Part shown: in pieces, positions 8,700-18,378 of the stretch | How the letters are laid out: every line of letters begins with the position of its first letter | Position numbering within the stretch: position 1 is the first letter of the stretch | Assembly: GCA_002716125.1 (NCBI GenBank) | Contig: PAZH01000023.1 | Coordinates: 99,771-163,770 of the forward strand | DNA: 64,000 bases | Reading direction: 5' to 3' | From: Rhodospirillaceae bacterium | GTDB taxonomy: Bacteria > Pseudomonadota > Alphaproteobacteria > UBA8366 | Position numbers and translations under genes: made by a program | Notes under the pieces: generated by a model | Told to the model about the DNA's origin: nothing | Seen by the model: only the letters and a program-made list of their open reading frames with translations | Database searches by the model: none

Positions 8700-9802
8700 A
8701 TGGTTGTATCTCTTAAGGTAGCGCGCTTGGTTTTCTTGCGTGGGTGACGGCGTTTGCCGCATCGGCGGCTGCGCAGGACGCGCCAAGCGTAATCGTATAG
8801 CGTGTTGCCGAACGCGATGTCACGCCGCAATCTGAATATGTCGGCCGTGTCGAGGCTGTAGAGACGGTGGAGCTTCGGGCCCGCGTAGAGGGGTTTCTTG
8901 AAACGCGCGGATTTCGAGAAGGGGCGGAAATCGAAAAAGGCGTGAAGCTCTTTTCGATCGAAAAAGCCCCGTATGAGGTCACGGTCCAGAAACGGACCGC
9001 GGAACTGGCGGCTGCGCGTGCCGAGGCGAAGAATCTTGAGGCGGACTTTGCCCGTAAATCCAAACTGGTGAAGCGCGGGGACGTCGCGGTCGCGACACTT
9101 GATCAGGCACGCGCCTCCCTCACGTCCGGTCGCGCAAATGTCTTGATTGCCGAGGCGGAGCTCAGAAAAGCAAAGCTTGATCTCAGCTATACCGATATCA
9201 TGAGCCCGATAGCTGGTAAGGTGAGTCAGGCGCGTTACGATGTGGGCAGCTTGGTCGGGCCGAACAGCGAACCTTTGGCGACGATTACGAGCGTCGATCC
9301 GATTTATGTTGTGATTAGGGTGAGTGAACGGCAACTCATCGATACCCGAAAACGGGGGATCGATCTCGACAACCCGCCCGTGGCACCATCGTTGATCCTT
9401 GGTGACGGAAGTAAGTATCCGCTAGGCGGGAACTTCGATTATCTTGCGCCCTCGGTCGACCAATCGACAGATACGGTTGTTGCGCGGGCCGTGTTTCCAA
9501 ATCCGGACCGGGTCCTGATTCCGGGACAATTTGTGACGGTGGTTGTGCGCCAGAAGCTCTCGGTCTCAAAGCATGTGTTGCCGCAGGCGGCGATCCAACA
9601 AGACAGCCAAGGTTATTTTGTGCTGGTGATCGATCGCGAGAATAAGGTCGAGTTGCGCCGGGTGACGGCGGGACGGCAGATCGATACGGATTGGGTCATT
9701 GAAGAAGGGCTCACATCCGGCGAGCGTGTGATTGTACAGGGTATCCAAAAGGTCCGGCCGGGGATGACCGTAAATCCGGTCGAAGCGAAGACCGGGAGCT
9801 GA
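8700..9802 (+). pseudogene. RND efflux periplasmic adaptor (MFP), broken
   Basis: The frame from 8717 to 9802 encodes a MexE/AcrA-type membrane fusion protein: an Ala-rich signal peptide, TPQSEYVGRVEAVETVELRAR (lipoyl/barrel-sandwich start), a coiled-coil hairpin rich in A, E, K and R at about 8990-9190, SPIAGKVSQARYDVGSLVG, and a C-terminal beta-barrel. Two lesions disable it. The ATG at 8700 runs out of frame after about 6 codons, explained by one base lost near 8715 (AAAG to AAG). A TAG at 8798-8800 sits where homologues usually have Q (VIV-stop-RVAERD). Translation could restart at the GTG at 8867 but without a signal peptide. The damage matches that in the next gene. Confidence 0.85.
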
Positions 9803-9805
9803 CGC

Positions 9806-12800
9806 ATGATCTCGGCCTTCTTTATCGATCGGCCACGGTTCGCTTTCGTCATCTCGATCATCATGACGATCGCGGGTTCGATCGCTCTCTCATTTATGCC
9901 GGTAGCCGAGTATCCGGATATCGCACCGCCGCAAGTCCAGGTCACCGCGAATTATTCAGGTGCGAATAGTTCGGTCGTACAAGACTCAGTCGCGACACCG
10001 ATTGAAGACCGTGTGAACGGTGTCGACGATATGCTGTATATGTCGTCAACCAGCGGTAACGACGGGAGTTACACGCTAAAGGTGACGTTTGCTGTCGGGA
10101 CCGATCCCGATATCGCGGCGGTCAATGTGCAGAACAGGGTGGCGATCGCAAACTCGCAGCTGCCCGACGACGTCACACGAGACGGGGTCGTCACGCAAAA
10201 GCAATCCACCAATATGCTGCTGGTCATCAATCTCGTCTCGCCGAACAGAACGCGCGATGCGCTGTTTCTCAGCAACTACTCCTCGATAAATCTAGAAGGT
10301 GCGCTGTCCCGCATCGAAGGCGTCGGCAGCGTTTCGCAGTTCGGACCCCTCGATTACGGAATGCGAATCTGGATGGATCCGAATCGAATGACGGCGTTGG
10401 AGCTGACAACATCAGATATCGCGGATGTGATCCGCAAACAGAATATACAAGCAACGGCGGGGCAATTGGGCGCACCGCCCTTTGAGTCATCCGCCCAGTT
10501 CCAATTCACCATCCAGGCGAAAGGCCGCCTCGCGTCTGTCGAGGAGTTCGGCGATATCGTTCTTCGAGCAAACGTCGACGGATCTTTTGTTCGCCTTCGT
10601 GACGTGGCGCGGATCGAGCTTGGCTCGCAAACCTATTCCTCGCAGGCAAAATTAAACAATCTCCCGTCGACGGCGATCGCTGTCTACCAGTTACCGGGCG
10701 CGAATGCGCTCGACGTGGCGGATAAGGTCTACGCCGAACTCGAGAAGCTCTCGCAGCGTTTTCTGCCGGATATGGAATACAAAATTCTTTACGATACGAC
10801 GACGGCAGTCCGTGCCTCGATCCGTGAAGTCGTGGAGACAATGTTCATCACATTTGTGCTGGTCGTCGCGGTGACTTTCCTGTTTCTCGCGGACTGGCGC
10901 TCGACGCTCATTCCGACATTGGCGATTCCTGTCTCTTTGATCGGGACCTTTGCGATTTTGTTTATCCTCGGATTCACGATCAACATGATCACGCTGTTCG
11001 CGCTGATCTTGGCGATCGGTGTCGTCGTGGACGATAGCATTGTGGTTGTGGAAAACGTCCAACGACTCATGACGGATGACGGACTCGATGCACGTTCGGC
11101 GACGCTGGAAGCGATGCGGGAGATCACGGGGCCCGTGATCGCGACGACATTAGTCCTGTTGGCGGTCTTCGTGCCGGTTGCATTTATGCCGGGTGTCACC
11201 GGGCAGCTCTATCAACAGTTTTCGGTGACGATCTGTGTGGCCGTGGTTATTTCGTCGATCATGGCGCTGACTTTGGCCCCAGCGCTCACTTCGATACTTT
11301 TCCGCCGCGGGACTGGATCGCTTGGTGGGCCGCTCAAGCTTTTCTCGCAGGCGGTTGATCGGACTCGTAATGGTTAGGTGCGGATCGTCGGATTGATGCT
11401 GCGGCGCTTGTTATTGAGTCTCATCGTCTTCGCACTTTTCGTAGCCGCGGCCGCCGTGATGTTTCAAAAAGTGCCGACGGGATTCCTGCCGATCGAGGAC
11501 AAAGGCGTCCTGTTTGCCGATGTACAGTTGCCGGACGGTGCCTCGCTTCAGCGGACGGAGGCCGTCGTTTCCCGAATGGTCGATATGACACGGGAGATCG
11601 ATGGGGTTGCAGATGTCATTTCCGTCTCCGGTGTCAGCTTGATCGCCGGCAGCGCATCGAATGTGGCGCTGGTCATTGCCATTCTCGATTCTTGGGAGGA
11701 ACGCACGACACGGGAGTTGGCTTGGTATAGCATCCTTGGAAAATTGAACCGTAGGTTCGCTACGATCCCGGATGCCAACGCCTTTAGTTTTCCGCTACCG
11801 CCAATCAGTGGACTGGGAACGAGCGGTGGGCTTGAAGCGGAATTGCAGGATGTTGCAGGGGGATCGCCGCGCGAATTGGCATCGGTCGCCAGCAGTTTTA
11901 TTTTTCATCTAAACCAAATCCCGGAAGTTCAGCGCGCCTTTACAACCTACTCAGCCAATGTACCGCAACTGTTTCTGGATGTGGATCGAGAGAAAGCGCA
12001 GGTTCTTGGCATATCGTTAAGCGAGATATTTTCGACACTGCAGGCGAATTTCGGATCCGCCTACATCAATGACTTCAACCTGAACGGCAAAATTTATCGG
12101 GTGAAGATTCAGGCGGAGGCTGAGTACCGTTCCGCGATTGAAGATATTAACCGGCTCTACATCCGAAATTAAGGGGGCGAGATGGTACCGCTTCGTACCT
12201 TGGTGAATGTGCGCCCCATCCTTGGGCCGCTGAATATCAAGCGATACAATCAATTCCAAAGTGCGAATATAAACACCGCTTTGACCCCTGGGGTCAGTAC
12301 AGGCGAGGCCATCGGCGCAATTGAGAAGGCGGCGGCGGAGAAACTTCCGCAAGGGTACCGGCTGACCTGGACGGGGACCGCACTGCAAGAATTGGAAGCC
12401 GGCGCCCTGGTTGCCGGTATCTTCGCGCTGGCACTCGCTTTCGCCTATCTTTTCCTGGTTGCTCAATACGAAAGCTGGACGACACCCGTGTCGGTCATCC
12501 TGTCGACGGTGATTGCAATGTTCGGCGCTTTGGTGCCGATTATGTTGTTGCCGTTCCTGACCTTCAATCTCTATGCCCAGATCGGGATCGTCATGTTGAT
12601 CGGACTCGCGGCGAAAAGTGCAATCCTGATCGTTGAATTCGCGAAGGTCCGCCGGGAATCTGGTCTTGGGACGAATGAAGCTGCGCTCGAGGCGGCGCGT
12701 CTTCGGTTTCGCGCGGTCATGATGACGGCGCTATCGTTCATCCTCGGGGTCTCGCCCCTGGTGCTGTCTTCGGGAGCGGGTGCCGCGAGCCGCGTGTCCG

Positions 12801-12928
12801 TCGGGTTTGTGGTTTTCTTCGGTATGGTCGCTGCGACCGTCATTGGCATTTTCTTTATTCCGGCGCTCTACGCAGCGATTCAGCGGTTGCGGGAGTTAAG
12901 GAAGACCGAAACCGAACCCGCAGCTTAG
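9806..12928 (+). pseudogene. RND multidrug efflux transporter (MexF/AcrB type), broken
   Basis: One continuous frame of 1041 codons, the normal length for hydrophobic/amphiphilic efflux RND pumps, is cut by two stops: TAG at 11375-11377 (NG-stop-VRIVG, usually a tyrosine) and TAA at 12170-12172 (RN-stop-GGEMVPL). The rest is well preserved: PVAEYPDIAPPQVQV near the N terminus, the GVVVDDSIVVVENVQR transmembrane relay with two acidic residues, GVTGQLYQQFSVTI, and the IGLAAKSAILIVEFA segment near the end. There are no frameshifts, so the inactivation seems recent. It would export drugs or solvents from the periplasm with the adaptor encoded 3 bases upstream; no outer-membrane factor gene is nearby. 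Confidence 0.9.
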
Positions 12929-13010
12929 TCAACGCATCGACGATCCCGCTCTGGCTTCCATATTTCTTGATGGCAGCAGCCTGAATCAATTTCGATAGAG
13001 GACAAATTCC

Positions 13011-13613
13011 ATGACAACCGTTGAATTCTTCTTCGACTACTCCAGTCCCTGGACTTATCTCGCCTTCGACCGGATCGAGGAATTTTGCGAGAAGAACGGC
13101 GCCGAGCTGATCTGGAAGCCGTTCCTCGTCGGCGGTGTTTTCAACAAAGTGAACCCGAGCGTCTATCAGCGCCGCGAGAATCCCGTTCCGCCCAAGGACA
13201 ACTACTACCGAAAAGATATGAACGATTGGGCGCGTTATCAGGGAATAACCCTCATTAAACCAAGCGTTTTTCCCGTGAATAGCGTGAAGGCGCTTCGGGG
13301 TGCATTCGTTGCCATCGAAGAAGGAAAGATTTCGGAATATTCGCGCGGATGTTTCAGTGCCTACTGGACGGACGACAAGGATATCTCACAGGAAGACGTT
13401 CTGCAGCGCATCGCCGAGGCCGCGGGTATGGACGGCGAAGCGTTCATGGCAAAGATCGCCGAAGAGCCAATCAAACGGAAACTCTTCGAGACGACGGATG
13501 AAATCATCGCCCGCGAAGGCTTCGGCTCGCCGACCTTCTTTATCGATAAGGACGATATGTATTTCGGCAACGATCGCCTAGAGCTGATGCAGGCGGCGAT
13601 CGACGGAAAATAG
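13011..13613 (+). CDS. 2-hydroxychromene-2-carboxylate isomerase family protein (DsbA-like)
   Basis: Thioredoxin-fold protein of 200 residues related to kappa-class GST and HCCA isomerase. The N-terminal FFFDYSSPWTYLA has the catalytic serine (about residue 11-12) where true DsbA has a CxxC pair, so it is not a disulfide oxidase. The cis-proline loop FGSPTFFI and the C-terminal GNDRLELM (glutathione site) fit the isomerase group. AGAGGA lies 8 bases before the ATG. HCCA isomerases act in naphthalene-type aromatic breakdown, but many paralogues have unknown glutathione-dependent roles; no naphthalene genes are seen here. Confidence 0.87.
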   Translation: MTTVEFFFDYSSPWTYLAFDRIEEFCEKNGAELIWKPFLVGGVFNKVNPSVYQRRENPVPPKDNYYRKDMNDWARYQGITLIKPSVFPVNSVKALRGAFVAIEEGKISEYSRGCFSAYWTDDKDISQEDVLQRIAEAAGMDGEAFMAKIAEEPIKRKLFETTDEIIAREGFGSPTFFIDKDDMYFGNDRLELMQAAIDGK

Positions 13614-13630
13614 CGAGGCAAGCTATACGG

Positions 13631-13658
13631 GTTCTGCGCTGCCGGCGCGGCGCAGAAC
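13631..13658. terminator. Bidirectional hairpin terminator
   Basis: GTTCTGCGC (13631-13639) pairs perfectly with GCGCAGAAC (13650-13658) around a 10-base loop, followed by TTTAAA. It lies exactly between the stops of two convergent genes, fitting a shared terminator. Confidence 0.6.
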
Positions 13659-13659
13659 T

Positions 13660-13926
13660 TTAAACGAAAACGTCTAATACGTTTCCGGTACTTAACAACG
13701 TCTCGACCGTTCGCCCTTCGGAATCAAAGGCGATTAACGCCGGGGAGCGGACTAGCTCATCCACTTCACGACGTTGCCGGTCGGCGTTTAGCTGACCTGC
13801 TTCTTCGACTGCAGTGTCTATCGCTTGCGCGTTTCCACGCAGCCTAAATCCAAAATTCGTCGCCTCCGCAAGCGGAGCGACGGAGAAAGAATTTAACGAG
13901 AGCAGGCTACCTGGCGCGATAGCCAA
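13660..13926 (-). CDS. Small hypothetical protein, 88 aa
   Basis: Not recognised. The frame starts with TTG at 13926, preceded by AGAGG about 7 bases upstream. The product (MAIAPGSLLSLNSFSVAP...) has no signal peptide, membrane segment or cysteine. A central charged helix-prone part (about residues 35-65) is followed by a strand-like end (STGNVLDVFV). It is bounded downstream by a good hairpin terminator and does not overlap another credible gene, which supports it being real. Function unknown. Confidence 0.5.
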   Translation of the reverse strand: MAIAPGSLLSLNSFSVAPLAEATNFGFRLRGNAQAIDTAVEEAGQLNADRQRREVDELVRSPALIAFDSEGRTVETLLSTGNVLDVFV

Positions 13927-14008
13927 AACTCATCCTCTGTTCTCTCCAGACCTCGCGTATATCGTCCGCTGAATCGTGGCTGAGAGTCAACCCATGAAGA
14001 ACAAAGGC

Positions 14009-15076
14009 CTATTTTTCGATCTTCTCCGTCGCGGCCTGGGTCATATACCAGGAAGAGAGCCAGGCGGAGTGCCGGCCATCGCCGCCGGCCACACAAATGA
14101 CGAAATCTTCCGGGGCGTAGACAATCGGGACCATGAAGTCCGGATTGTTCTCTTCGTATTCGTCGGGCCATTTACGGAAATTCCAGTAAGAACGGCTCGC
14201 CAATTCGCGCACCGGCATGCGGGCGTGCTCGAATAGATATTCCTGCACGTCCTGACGGCTGAAGCCGTCTTTGGCGATTTCGTGCGCATGCTCTGGGCCA
14301 AGCACGACACCGATGGCCGTGCGGTGCGACTGGTGGAGGTAATTCACGAGGCCCATGCGCCGCATCGAGCCGGCGATTGTCTCCAGATTGCCGAGACCGG
14401 TCTCCTGCGCGCCTTCGTTGATGTAGTGAACACCGCGAATACCGATGACGGTAATGGTTGAGTCTTCCATCTCGAAGCCACGGTTCACGCGCAATGGCTC
14501 CCATGGGTTGCGCGCTTCGTTTTCTGCGAAGAGGAACGAATAGCGGCCGGGAAAAGCGAGTGTGCCTTTGTCCATTTCGCCTGGGATTGCACCCGCGATG
14601 TTTCGGATGACAAGACGGAGTGCCCGGCCGATGGTGGCGTTGGCCCGAAAACCGGATCCCATACACGCTGTACCGCTGTTGATCTCGATCTCGTCCGCGA
14701 TGGCCCCACTCACCATGAAACAAGGTGCGGCACCGCCGGTCGTCGTCGAGACGCTGCCGACATTGTATTTCGGTTGCAACAAGGCCTTCACACCGGCCAG
14801 GACGACCGGAAAATAGTCCGGGCGGCAGCCGGCCATAACCGCATTCGCGGCGACTTTCTCGACCGTTACCGTCCCTTCGACCGGCGGCATGATGCCAAGC
14901 ACTTCGTCGGCCGGCAGCGGACCGCCCGCAATCATCGCTGCGACCGCGTCCTCGGTCGGTGGCATGACCGGTAGGCCGTCGCTCCAACCTTGTTCGTGAA
15001 AATACTCGTTCACCGCAACATAGTCGTTGTCGATATCGATCCTGGTTGCCGGACCGGCGGTTTGCGTGGCGCTCAT
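14009..15076 (-). CDS. Uncharacterised partner of UGSC-family selenoprotein
   Basis: 355 residues, cytosolic by appearance (no signal peptide or membrane helix). Features: an N-terminal block W-S-D-G-L-P-V-M-P-P-T (31-41), conserved-looking cysteines C84 (MAGCRPDYFP), C119 (GGAAPCFMVSG) and C138 (SGTACMGSGFRAN), and Gly/Ser/Thr-rich turns around 107-123 that could bind a cofactor or phosphate. The ATG overlaps the TGA stop of the upstream UGSC gene by 4 bases (ATGA), so the two are translationally coupled and probably act together, perhaps as substrate-binding subunit and redox selenoprotein. I know no established function for this protein. Confidence 0.75.
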   Translation of the reverse strand: MSATQTAGPATRIDIDNDYVAVNEYFHEQGWSDGLPVMPPTEDAVAAMIAGGPLPADEVLGIMPPVEGTVTVEKVAANAVMAGCRPDYFPVVLAGVKALLQPKYNVGSVSTTTGGAAPCFMVSGAIADEIEINSGTACMGSGFRANATIGRALRLVIRNIAGAIPGEMDKGTLAFPGRYSFLFAENEARNPWEPLRVNRGFEMEDSTITVIGIRGVHYINEGAQETGLGNLETIAGSMRRMGLVNYLHQSHRTAIGVVLGPEHAHEIAKDGFSRQDVQEYLFEHARMPVRELASRSYWNFRKWPDEYEENNPDFMVPIVYAPEDFVICVAGGDGRHSAWLSSWYMTQAATEKIEK

Positions 15077-15630
15077 GCCGCGACCGGCGTTTGTAGCAAG
15101 GCGTTTGCGATTTCGTCGACAGCAGCTTCCGCCATCGCATTGACTTCGGCTTCCGTCTTACTGGCCAGAGGATGATCCACGAACACTTGCGGATGGTTCG
15201 GCATCCCAAGGATTTTCGACCGCGTTCGTGCCGACGTCTCAAATGCCTGCGTCAGCACGGTTGCGGCAGGCTTACCTTTCTTCTCGGCTTCTGTACCGTC
15301 ATGGAGACCCCACGTCGTACAGGAACCTCAATCGGCGACTGCGTGTATGACCGCGTCGCACTTGGATATCAAATCGTCCATGATTTCCGGCGGTGTTGCG
15401 ACGCTGGCACCGATTTTCGTGTAGTACTCGAATCCCGCGACCTTGTATTTTTCGACGAACAGTTCCTGCAGGCGCGCCAGAAAGACGTCCGAATGACGTT
15501 TTCGATTATCGATCAAACCGATCCGCTTGCCTTCGAGCGAGTCCAGTCGCGCAGCAAGTTGATGCATGACCGGTTGGTCTTCGGCGGCAGGATGGATCAA
15601 GCGAAGTTGTCCCATGGCTTTTTCCAACAT
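15073..15630 (-). CDS. UGSC-family selenoprotein (Sec at TGA 15328-15330)
   Basis: Read through the in-frame TGA at 15330-15328, the frame gives 185 residues with the motif A-D-U-G-S-C-T-T-W; Sec is residue 101 and the resolving Cys is 104. Both sides of the TGA are needed for one protein: the N-terminal half (GKRIGLIDNRKRHSD..., CDAVIHAVAD) is a Rossmann-like start and the C-terminal half (GKPAATVLTQAFE, MPNHPQVFVDHPL) completes it. This is the signature of the known UGSC (seleno)protein family, in which other members have Cys at the U position. Start ATG 15630 follows GGGGAGG closely; a TTG at 15642 has better spacing and would add 4 residues. A SECIS-like hairpin follows the TGA. It overlaps the partner gene. 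Confidence 0.9.
15286..15330 (-). promoter_or_regulatory. Bacterial SECIS-like element of UGSC gene
   Basis: Directly after the TGA, GGTTcCTGTAC (15327-15317) pairs with GTACAGaAGCC (15296-15286), with one mismatch and one G-T pair. Inside, CGTGG and CCATG form an upper stem with the apical loop GGTCT at +19 to +23 from the TGA. Loop distance and the leading G residues match bacterial SECIS rules; GGUCU is also the loop sequence I recall for E. coli fdhF. Confidence 0.8.
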
Positions 15631-15773
15631 ATTCCTCCCCAAACATTATTGGCCGTAGAACGGCCGATATCCTCGAAGAATAACATAGGACGATTCGAGA
15701 AATAGCTTTTCTTGCCTCGCAAGGCGGCTTAGTAAGCAGTCTCTTTCAAACGCGCCGCCAACTCATTGAATTA

Positions 15774-17180
15774 TTGGAAAACGAGCCTTTGGCCGAAATT
15801 GCATATTTGCCGCGCGTAAAAGGCCGACATTGGCTTCTCGAAGGGCCGACGGGGAGATTGTTTGCGCAACCCTGGTTCGATAGATGGATGTATCGAATGT
15901 TGGGCTCGTATCTCTTCCCGATTTCTCGTCTGTGGGCGGCGGCGACAGTATCTGAAAATGACGTCGCGCGGTTTAAAGCGGAGGCGCAACTCGGTCGCCT
16001 GGATAGGGCGGAAGAGTCGTTTACGATGGCGCTGACACGCGATACCTGTGCGGCGTTACGTGGCAAATATCAGGCAGCCAATGCGTGGGAAGCGGTGTTT
16101 TTCGGCGATACGGCTGCCAGTCATGAAGCGCTCGTTCAATATGAGGTGGAACGCCGGCGTGCCGCTGCGGCATTCCTGGGTGAGCGCACGAAGTTCGCCC
16201 CTCTCATCAAGGGGCGCCGCGTCGACGCGCTTCGTTTCGACACGCCGCATCCCGATGAGGTCGAGGATGACTATGGCAACTGGTTGGAAGACCCGGATAC
16301 GGCCTATCCGGCGCCGGAGTTGCCGTCTGAGATCGAGGTGAGCCATAAGGTCGAGTCTCTTGCGGGCTCCGTATCTTGGCTACGCTTTCCAGCGCCCGGG
16401 CGGGTACTGCGCGATACGGCTTGGGCGAAGATTCTCGAACCGCGCGAGGCCGCAAACGCGCCGACATTGCTGTACTGTCAAGGGTTGGGGGAAGAGACGG
16501 AGCTTTGCGATCGGTTTTTGGACGAAACGGCGCCATTGGCTGAGATGGGTATCCGCGTCATTCGTCTCGAAGCACCATGGCATAATCGCCGCCTCGAGCC
16601 CGGGCGGTGGAGCGGCGAGCCGTTTCTTGGACGCGCGCCCGGTGCGCAGTTGAACTTATTCGATACGCATTTGCGCGAACTGGCCATTTTGATCCGCTGG
16701 TGCCGCGAACGGTATGGCACGTCGGTCGCCATCGGTGGTCTCAGCATGGGGGGCCTAACCGCGCAATTGGCCGCTTATCGTGCGAATTTTTGGCCGCAGG
16801 ATATGCGGCCGGACGCTTTGTTTTTGGCGGCCGTCAGCGAAGACATGTGGGAGATTTGCTTCGACGGTTCCATCGGCAAGAACGCTGGTGTTGGCGAATC
16901 CGTGCGCAAGGCGGGCTGGGACGACACGCGTTTGCAGCGCGTCCGACTGCTCACAAATCCGACCGGTCAACCTGCCATGGATCCGTCCCGGATCGTTATG
17001 AAACTCGGCCGTTTCGATGATGTGATGCCCTATGCGCGCGGGCGCCGCCTCGCAGAACGATGGGGTGTTCCGTCAGAGAATTTGTTTGAACGGAGCCACG
17101 GCCACTTCACGGTTCCGATTTCGATGGTCCGGAATGCGCGGGCGTTTGCGCGCCTCGCCGAAATCTTACGTCGGCTTTAG
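15774..17180 (+). CDS. Alpha/beta hydrolase, large form
   Basis: 468 residues. The first 190 are a mostly helical domain without clear identity ([20 protein letters not shown] near the N terminus). The hydrolase core follows: [11 protein letters not shown] near 230, then APWHNRRL, the nucleophile elbow G-G-L-S-M-G-G near 322-328, and a late histidine in [10 protein letters not shown] near 443 as catalytic base. It resembles the DUF2048/abhydrolase_18 type. The TTG start at 15774 is the first start codon in a long open frame and lacks a good ribosome site, so the true start may differ. It stands alone, 39 bases before mnmA on the same strand. Substrate unknown. Confidence 0.75.
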   Translation: MENEPLAEIAYLPRVKGRHWLLEGPTGRLFAQPWFDRWMYRMLGSYLFPISRLWAAATVSENDVARFKAEAQLGRLDRAEESFTMALTRDTCAALRGKYQAANAWEAVFFGDTAASHEALVQYEVERRRAAAAFLGERTKFAPLIKGRRVDALRFDTPHPDEVEDDYGNWLEDPDTAYPAPELPSEIEVSHKVESLAGSVSWLRFPAPGRVLRDTAWAKILEPREAANAPTLLYCQGLGEETELCDRFLDETAPLAEMGIRVIRLEAPWHNRRLEPGRWSGEPFLGRAPGAQLNLFDTHLRELAILIRWCRERYGTSVAIGGLSMGGLTAQLAAYRANFWPQDMRPDALFLAAVSEDMWEICFDGSIGKNAGVGESVRKAGWDDTRLQRVRLLTNPTGQPAMDPSRIVMKLGRFDDVMPYARGRRLAERWGVPSENLFERSHGHFTVPISMVRNARAFARLAEILRRL

Positions 17181-17218
17181 CCGTTGCGTATCCCGGTGCG
17201 GATACTCATATTGCCGCC

Positions 17219-18322
17219 ATGAATTCGCTCGGTATTGAAAAAGACCCGCAAGACACCCGTGTCGTCGTCGCTATGTCCGGCGGTGTCGACTCTTCGGTTA
17301 CGGCTGCCTTGATGGTGGAAGCCGGCTATGACGTCGTCGGAATTACCTTGCAGCTCTATGATCACGGTGAAGCGATCCAGCGAAAGAACGCCTGCTGCGC
17401 GGGCCAAGATATTCATGATGCGCGCAATGTCGCCTCGCGTCTCGATATCCCGCATTACGTGCTGGATTACGAAAGCCGCTTCCGCGAAAGCGTGATGGAA
17501 GACTTCGCAGACGCCTATGCACGCGGCGAGACGCCGATTCCTTGTGTACGCTGCAATCAGACGGTTAAGTTTCGCGACCTTATGGGAACCGCCCGGGACC
17601 TGGGTGCCGACGCTTTGGCGACCGGCCATTATGTGCGCCGCGAGGATGGCGCGAACGGCCCGGAGATGCACCGCGCCGTCGATCACACGCGCGATCAGAG
17701 CTATTTCTTGTTTGCGACGACGAGCGCGCAGCTTGAACTGCTCCGCTTTCCGCTCGGCGCGCGGCCGAAGACAGAGACGAGGGAGATTGCCGAGCGTTTT
17801 GATCTGCAGGTTGCGGCAAAGCCGGATAGTCAGGATATCTGTTTCGTGCCGAATGGCTCTTACGCGCGAATTGTCGAACGATTGCGGCCGGAAGCAATCC
17901 AGCCAGGCGAAATCGTTGATCTTGAGGGCAATGTCCTTAGTGAACATGACGGTATTATCAATTTCACCATCGGTCAGCGTCGGGGTCTCGATATCGGTGG
18001 CCAGGCGGAAGCACTCTATGTCGTCCGGCTGGAGCCCGAGACCCATCGGGTCGTCGCCGGTCCGCGTGAAGCGCTTGCCGTTCCGTCGGTCAAACTTTCT
18101 GATGTGAATTGGCTGTCGACGCCGTTCGACAGCGACGGTGTCGAATGTGCGGTAAAAATCCGCTCGACGATGGACCCGGAACCGGCACGGCTGACAAGAA
18201 CGGAGGACGGCCGCCTGGAAGCGACATTTGTCGAGCCGCAATACGGCGTCTCACCAGGACAAGCTTGCGTCGCATATGACGGTGAGCGCGTGCTCGGCGG
18301 CGGTTGGATCGATCGGGAATAG
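17219..18322 (+). CDS. mnmA: tRNA-specific 2-thiouridylase
   Basis: Puts sulfur on U34 of tRNA-Lys, -Glu and -Gln using ATP and sulfur relayed from a cysteine desulfurase. The PP-loop S-G-G-V-D-S-S is at 20-26. The two catalytic cysteines are C109 in [13 protein letters not shown] and C208 in SQDICFV. Other family blocks are [15 protein letters not shown] and [11 protein letters not shown]; the C-terminal beta-barrel ends with VLGGGWI. Length 367 is typical. The ATG at 17219 is used, though the conserved part begins only at about residue 14. Confidence 0.96.
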   Translation: MNSLGIEKDPQDTRVVVAMSGGVDSSVTAALMVEAGYDVVGITLQLYDHGEAIQRKNACCAGQDIHDARNVASRLDIPHYVLDYESRFRESVMEDFADAYARGETPIPCVRCNQTVKFRDLMGTARDLGADALATGHYVRREDGANGPEMHRAVDHTRDQSYFLFATTSAQLELLRFPLGARPKTETREIAERFDLQVAAKPDSQDICFVPNGSYARIVERLRPEAIQPGEIVDLEGNVLSEHDGIINFTIGQRRGLDIGGQAEALYVVRLEPETHRVVAGPREALAVPSVKLSDVNWLSTPFDSDGVECAVKIRSTMDPEPARLTRTEDGRLEATFVEPQYGVSPGQACVAYDGERVLGGGWIDRE

Positions 18323-18378
18323 ACGACGCTGGGTCGCGACGTAAATCACTACGCAACACAACAGCGGGATAGATAAGC

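Noticed and set aside
8123..9334. Minus-strand frame of 403 residues across tenA and the adaptor
   Set aside because: Antisense to two recognised genes, rich in R and H, no domain, no ribosome site.
11375..12172. TAG and TAA inside the RND pump as recoded or read-through codons
   Set aside because: Other genes in the window end normally with TAG and TAA, the stops differ in kind, no structure follows them as at the Sec sites, and the adaptor gene also carries a frameshift. Decay explains all of it.
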